A DNA stretch of 23,458 nucleotides. It comes from an uncultured Bacilli bacterium. GTDB taxonomy: Bacteria; Bacillota_I; Bacilli_A; RF39; UBA660. A program made the position numbers and the translations under genes. The notes under the pieces were generated by a model, which saw only the letters and a program-made list of their open reading frames with translations, was not told where the DNA came from and did no database searches. Shown one piece after another: positions 20,529 through 23,458 of this stretch. The DNA lies in contig CANRAT010000017.1 in NCBI GenBank assembly GCA_947628685.1, positions 1 to 23,458 on the forward strand, in the 5' to 3' direction. How positions within the stretch are numbered: the first letter of the stretch is position 1; the number at the start of each line of letters is the position of its first letter.

Positions 20529-23458
20529 ATGAATTTTTTAAACAATATATTTAGCGATATAGATGGTTCTGTTATATCAGGTTTAACAACTGAACTTAAA
20601 GGGCTTTTTATATATAAAAAATTTAAAAAAGAAAATAGAAATATATTATGCCTAACAACATCTATATATGAAGCAAATAAATTATATCAAACATTACTTA
20701 ACTATACTCCTCTAGTATCCTTCTTTCCTATGGATGATTTTTTAACAAGTGAAGCACTTGCTATAAGTCCAGAATTTAAATTTACTAGATTAGATACATT
20801 AAATAAAGTATTAAATGAAAAACAAATTGTTGTAACAAATTTAATGGGATTTTTAAGATTCTTACCAAATCCAAAAGATTATAAGAATTCATTTATAACA
20901 CTCAAACTAAATGAAGAGATAAAAATAGATGAACTTGTAAGTAAACTATATAAAATAGGTTATAAAAGAGAATCCATAGTAAATAAAACAGGTGAAGTAG
21001 CAGTACGTGGATTTGTTATAGATATATTTCCAATAAACTACTCTAATCCAATAAGATTAGAGTTTTGGGGTGATGAAATAGATAGGATTAATGAATTTGA
21101 TGTAGATACACAAATATCTAAACACGCACTAGATGAAATTACAATTAATCCAACAACAGAATTTATTGTAAATAAAGAACTTGATGAAGATTTAAAGCAA
21201 AGAGAGATTGTAAATTATATAACTCCATCATCAATTTTAGATTATATAGAAAATCCAATACTTATATATGATGATAAAGAGTCTATAAATACAAGTTATA
21301 AATTATTAATTGATGAAATAGAAGATTATAAAAAGAATAATGAAATTCCTATTAAAACTCGTTTTATGTTTGAATTAAAAAATTCATATAATTTAGAAGA
21401 AGTAGAGTTTACCTCATTTGACAATAAAATAAAAGGCAGTATTAAATATAAATCATTTGAACTTGAAAACTTTAAAGGAAGTATGGATAGTATTTCTAAA
21501 AGACTTAACGGGTATATAAAGGATGGAAAAACAGTTATAATATGCTTAAAAGATAAATATAAAGTAAATAAAATAGAAGAAGAATTAAATAACAAAAATA
21601 CTATTATAACGAGTATTGATAATATAATAAATAATAAAATAAATCTAATAGTAAAACAAATTAATAGTGGGTATATAATAGATAATTTTGTAGTAGTATC
21701 TGAAAAAGAATTATTTAATAAAAAAGAAAATGAAGTCGCATATAAATCACATTTTAAAATGGGAACTAAAATTAGAGATATAAATAAACTTAGTGTTGGA
21801 GATTATGTGGTACATTCATCTCATGGAATAGGTATTTATAAAGGTATTAAGACTCTTACTAAAAATGGTCTTAAAAAAGATTATATAATGTTAGAATATA
21901 AAGATGGGGATAAACTTTATATACCTGTTGAAAAGTTAGAATTGATAAGTAAATATTCTTCTAATGAAGGAATACAACCTAAAATAAATAAATTAGGTGG
22001 TACAGAATGGATAAAAACTAAATTACGTATAAAGAAGAAAATAGAAGATATAGCAGAGGACTTACTCAAACTTTATTCAGAAAGAGAAATGGCTATAGGA
22101 TATGCATTTGAAAAAGATACCGAGGAACAAATAGAATTTGAAAAAGAGTTTCCATATGAGGAGACTAAAGATCAATTAAAAGTAACTGAAGAAATAAAAC
22201 GAGATATGGAAAGAAGAGTTCCTATGGATAGGCTCCTTTGTGGGGATGTAGGGTATGGTAAAACTGAAGTAGCATTCCGTGCGATATTTAAAGCAATAAT
22301 GTCTAATAAACAAGTTTTATTTCTTTGTCCAACTACAATACTATCGCATCAACACTATACAAATGCTTTAGAAAGATTTAAAGAATTCCCTGTTAGAATT
22401 GAACTACTTAATAGATTTGTTTCATTAAAAAAACAAAAAGAAATAATTAAAGATTTGAGTGAAGGTAAAGTAGATTTATTAATAGGTACACATAGAATAC
22501 TTTCTGATGATATTATTTGTAAAAGACTAGGGTTACTTGTAATAGATGAGGAACAAAGATTTGGAGTTAAACATAAAGAAAAAATTAAATCTTATAAAAA
22601 TAATATAGATGTTTTAACACTTAGTGCAACACCAATACCAAGAACACTCCAAATGTCACTTGCGGGTGTTAGAAGTTTATCACTAATAGAAACACCACCT
22701 ATGGATAGATATCCAATTCAAACTTATGTTTTAGAAGAAAATCAAAATGTAATAAAAGATGCAATCTATAAAGAATTAGCTAGAAATGGTCAAGTATTTA
22801 TACTTTATAATAATATTGATACTATGGAAGAAAAACTTAGAATGATAGAAAGACTTGTTCCAGAGGCACGTATTATATGTGGACATGGTAGAATGCAAAA
22901 AGATGAATTAGAAGATGTAATGTACAAGTTTTCAAATAAAGAGTATGATGTACTTCTTTGTACAACAATAATTGAAACAGGTATTGATATACCTAATGTA
23001 AATACTTTAATAATTATAGATGCAGATAGATATGGACTATCTCAACTTTATCAAATAAGAGGTAGAGTAGGTAGAAGTAATAAAATTGCTTATGCATACT
23101 TAATGTATAATAAAGGCAAAATACTATCAGATATTGCTAAAAAAAGACTTAATGTAATAAAAGAATTTACAGAACTTGGTAGTGGTTTTTCTATCGCTAT
23201 GAGAGATTTATCTATAAGAGGTGCAGGAGATATATTAGGGTCTGAACAATCAGGATTTATAGATAGTGTTGGTGTAGAAGTATTTCTTGATATGTTAAAT
23301 GAAGAAGTAAATAAATTAAAGGGAATTATTGTTGAAAAAGAAAATACAGATACACAACCATTAATAGAAGTAGAAACAACTATTGATGATAAATATGCAA
23401 CTGAAGAAGAATTAAAAATTGAAATACATCAAAAAATTAATAAAATTGATTCTATAGA
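20529..23458 (+). CDS. mfd: Transcription-repair coupling factor Mfd, 3' end beyond the window
   Basis: Mfd removes RNA polymerase stalled at lesions and recruits UvrA. The reading frame is open from 20529 to the window edge: 976 codons of an expected 1,100-1,200. AGGAGGAGG 6 nt upstream is a strong ribosome site. The order of domains is right: an N-terminal UvrB-like region (RGFVIDIFPINYSNPIRLEF, near 160-180), the RNA-polymerase interaction domain starting at DYVVHSSHGIGIYKG (425-439), and a RecG-like helicase with Walker A GDVGYGKT (572-579), DEEQ (673-676), SATPIPRTLQMSLAG, GHGRMQK and QIRGRVGRS. The beginning of the C-terminal domain, which binds UvrA, is at the very end. The absence of a stop is due only to the window boundary. 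Confidence 0.97.
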   Translation, partial: MNFLNNIFSDIDGSVISGLTTELKGLFIYKKFKKENRNILCLTTSIYEANKLYQTLLNYTPLVSFFPMDDFLTSEALAISPEFKFTRLDTLNKVLNEKQIVVTNLMGFLRFLPNPKDYKNSFITLKLNEEIKIDELVSKLYKIGYKRESIVNKTGEVAVRGFVIDIFPINYSNPIRLEFWGDEIDRINEFDVDTQISKHALDEITINPTTEFIVNKELDEDLKQREIVNYITPSSILDYIENPILIYDDKESINTSYKLLIDEIEDYKKNNEIPIKTRFMFELKNSYNLEEVEFTSFDNKIKGSIKYKSFELENFKGSMDSISKRLNGYIKDGKTVIICLKDKYKVNKIEEELNNKNTIITSIDNIINNKINLIVKQINSGYIIDNFVVVSEKELFNKKENEVAYKSHFKMGTKIRDINKLSVGDYVVHSSHGIGIYKGIKTLTKNGLKKDYIMLEYKDGDKLYIPVEKLELISKYSSNEGIQPKINKLGGTEWIKTKLRIKKKIEDIAEDLLKLYSEREMAIGYAFEKDTEEQIEFEKEFPYEETKDQLKVTEEIKRDMERRVPMDRLLCGDVGYGKTEVAFRAIFKAIMSNKQVLFLCPTTILSHQHYTNALERFKEFPVRIELLNRFVSLKKQKEIIKDLSEGKVDLLIGTHRILSDDIICKRLGLLVIDEEQRFGVKHKEKIKSYKNNIDVLTLSATPIPRTLQMSLAGVRSLSLIETPPMDRYPIQTYVLEENQNVIKDAIYKELARNGQVFILYNNIDTMEEKLRMIERLVPEARIICGHGRMQKDELEDVMYKFSNKEYDVLLCTTIIETGIDIPNVNTLIIIDADRYGLSQLYQIRGRVGRSNKIAYAYLMYNKGKILSDIAKKRLNVIKEFTELGSGFSIAMRDLSIRGAGDILGSEQSGFIDSVGVEVFLDMLNEEVNKLKGIIVEKENTDTQPLIEVETTIDDKYATEEELKIEIHQKINKIDSI

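Noticed and set aside
1..23458. UGA read as Trp (Mycoplasma-type code)
   Set aside because: TGG is used for conserved Trp positions such as DnaA Trp7 and Trp26, and TGA ends holB and rsmI at the expected lengths.
1..23458. tRNA genes, CRISPR arrays, insertion sequences
   Set aside because: No cloverleaf-like sequence, regular spacer-repeat array, transposase frame or flanking inverted repeat was seen.

Overview
The window is the replication-origin region of a very AT-rich Gram-positive bacterium of the class Bacilli. The gene order is that of Bacillus: rnpA and rpmH point left, then dnaA, dnaN, recF, gyrB and gyrA point right, followed by tadA, the SRP RNA, dnaX-ybaB-recR-bofA, holB-ricT-trmN6-rsmI-pth and mfd. 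UGG encodes Trp and UGA is a stop, so the genetic code is standard and this is not a Mycoplasma with reassigned UGA. A ComK homologue, a BofA-family protein, RicT, and both ParB (parS) and Noc target sites point to a Bacilli lineage with competence or sporulation ancestry. An uncultured, reduced gut-type Bacilli lineage is plausible, but that placement is inference.

Layout. 1-411: rnpA (cut by the window edge) and rpmH on the minus strand, with a hairpin attenuator between them and a consensus promoter. 412-935: first half of a bipartite oriC (six DnaA boxes, one Noc site) and the dnaA promoter. 936-3535: dnaA, the second half of oriC (four boxes and an AT-rich stretch), and dnaN. 3540-5064: an accessory insert of a HExxH metallopeptidase-like gene and comK. 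Upstream of comK is a 10-bp-phased array of A-tracts and Spo0A-box-like repeats. 5078-10759: recF (with a small upstream ORF), gyrB and gyrA. 10759-11102: a gene-poor centromere-like stretch with four parS sites, one Noc-like site and the SRP RNA. 11114-14406: tadA and the dnaX-ybaB-recR-bofA cluster. 14454-23458: a long, tightly packed operon holB-ricT-trmN6-(RhuM/Doc fusion)-rsmI-pth-(second HExxH protein)-mfd, with mfd running off the end.

Together the genes cover initiation (DnaA), the clamp and clamp loader (DnaN, DnaX, HolB), topology (gyrase), recombination and repair (RecF, RecR, YbaB, Mfd), translation quality (TadA, TrmN6, RsmI, Pth, L34, RNase P protein) and membrane targeting (SRP RNA). 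ParB and Noc sites mark the origin domain. The departures from the Bacillus template are the most interesting part: comK beside oriC with an unusual operator, two unrelated-looking HExxH proteins, a RhuM-Doc fusion in a housekeeping operon, and the absence of yaaA, yaaL, yabA, yazA and fin from their usual slots.
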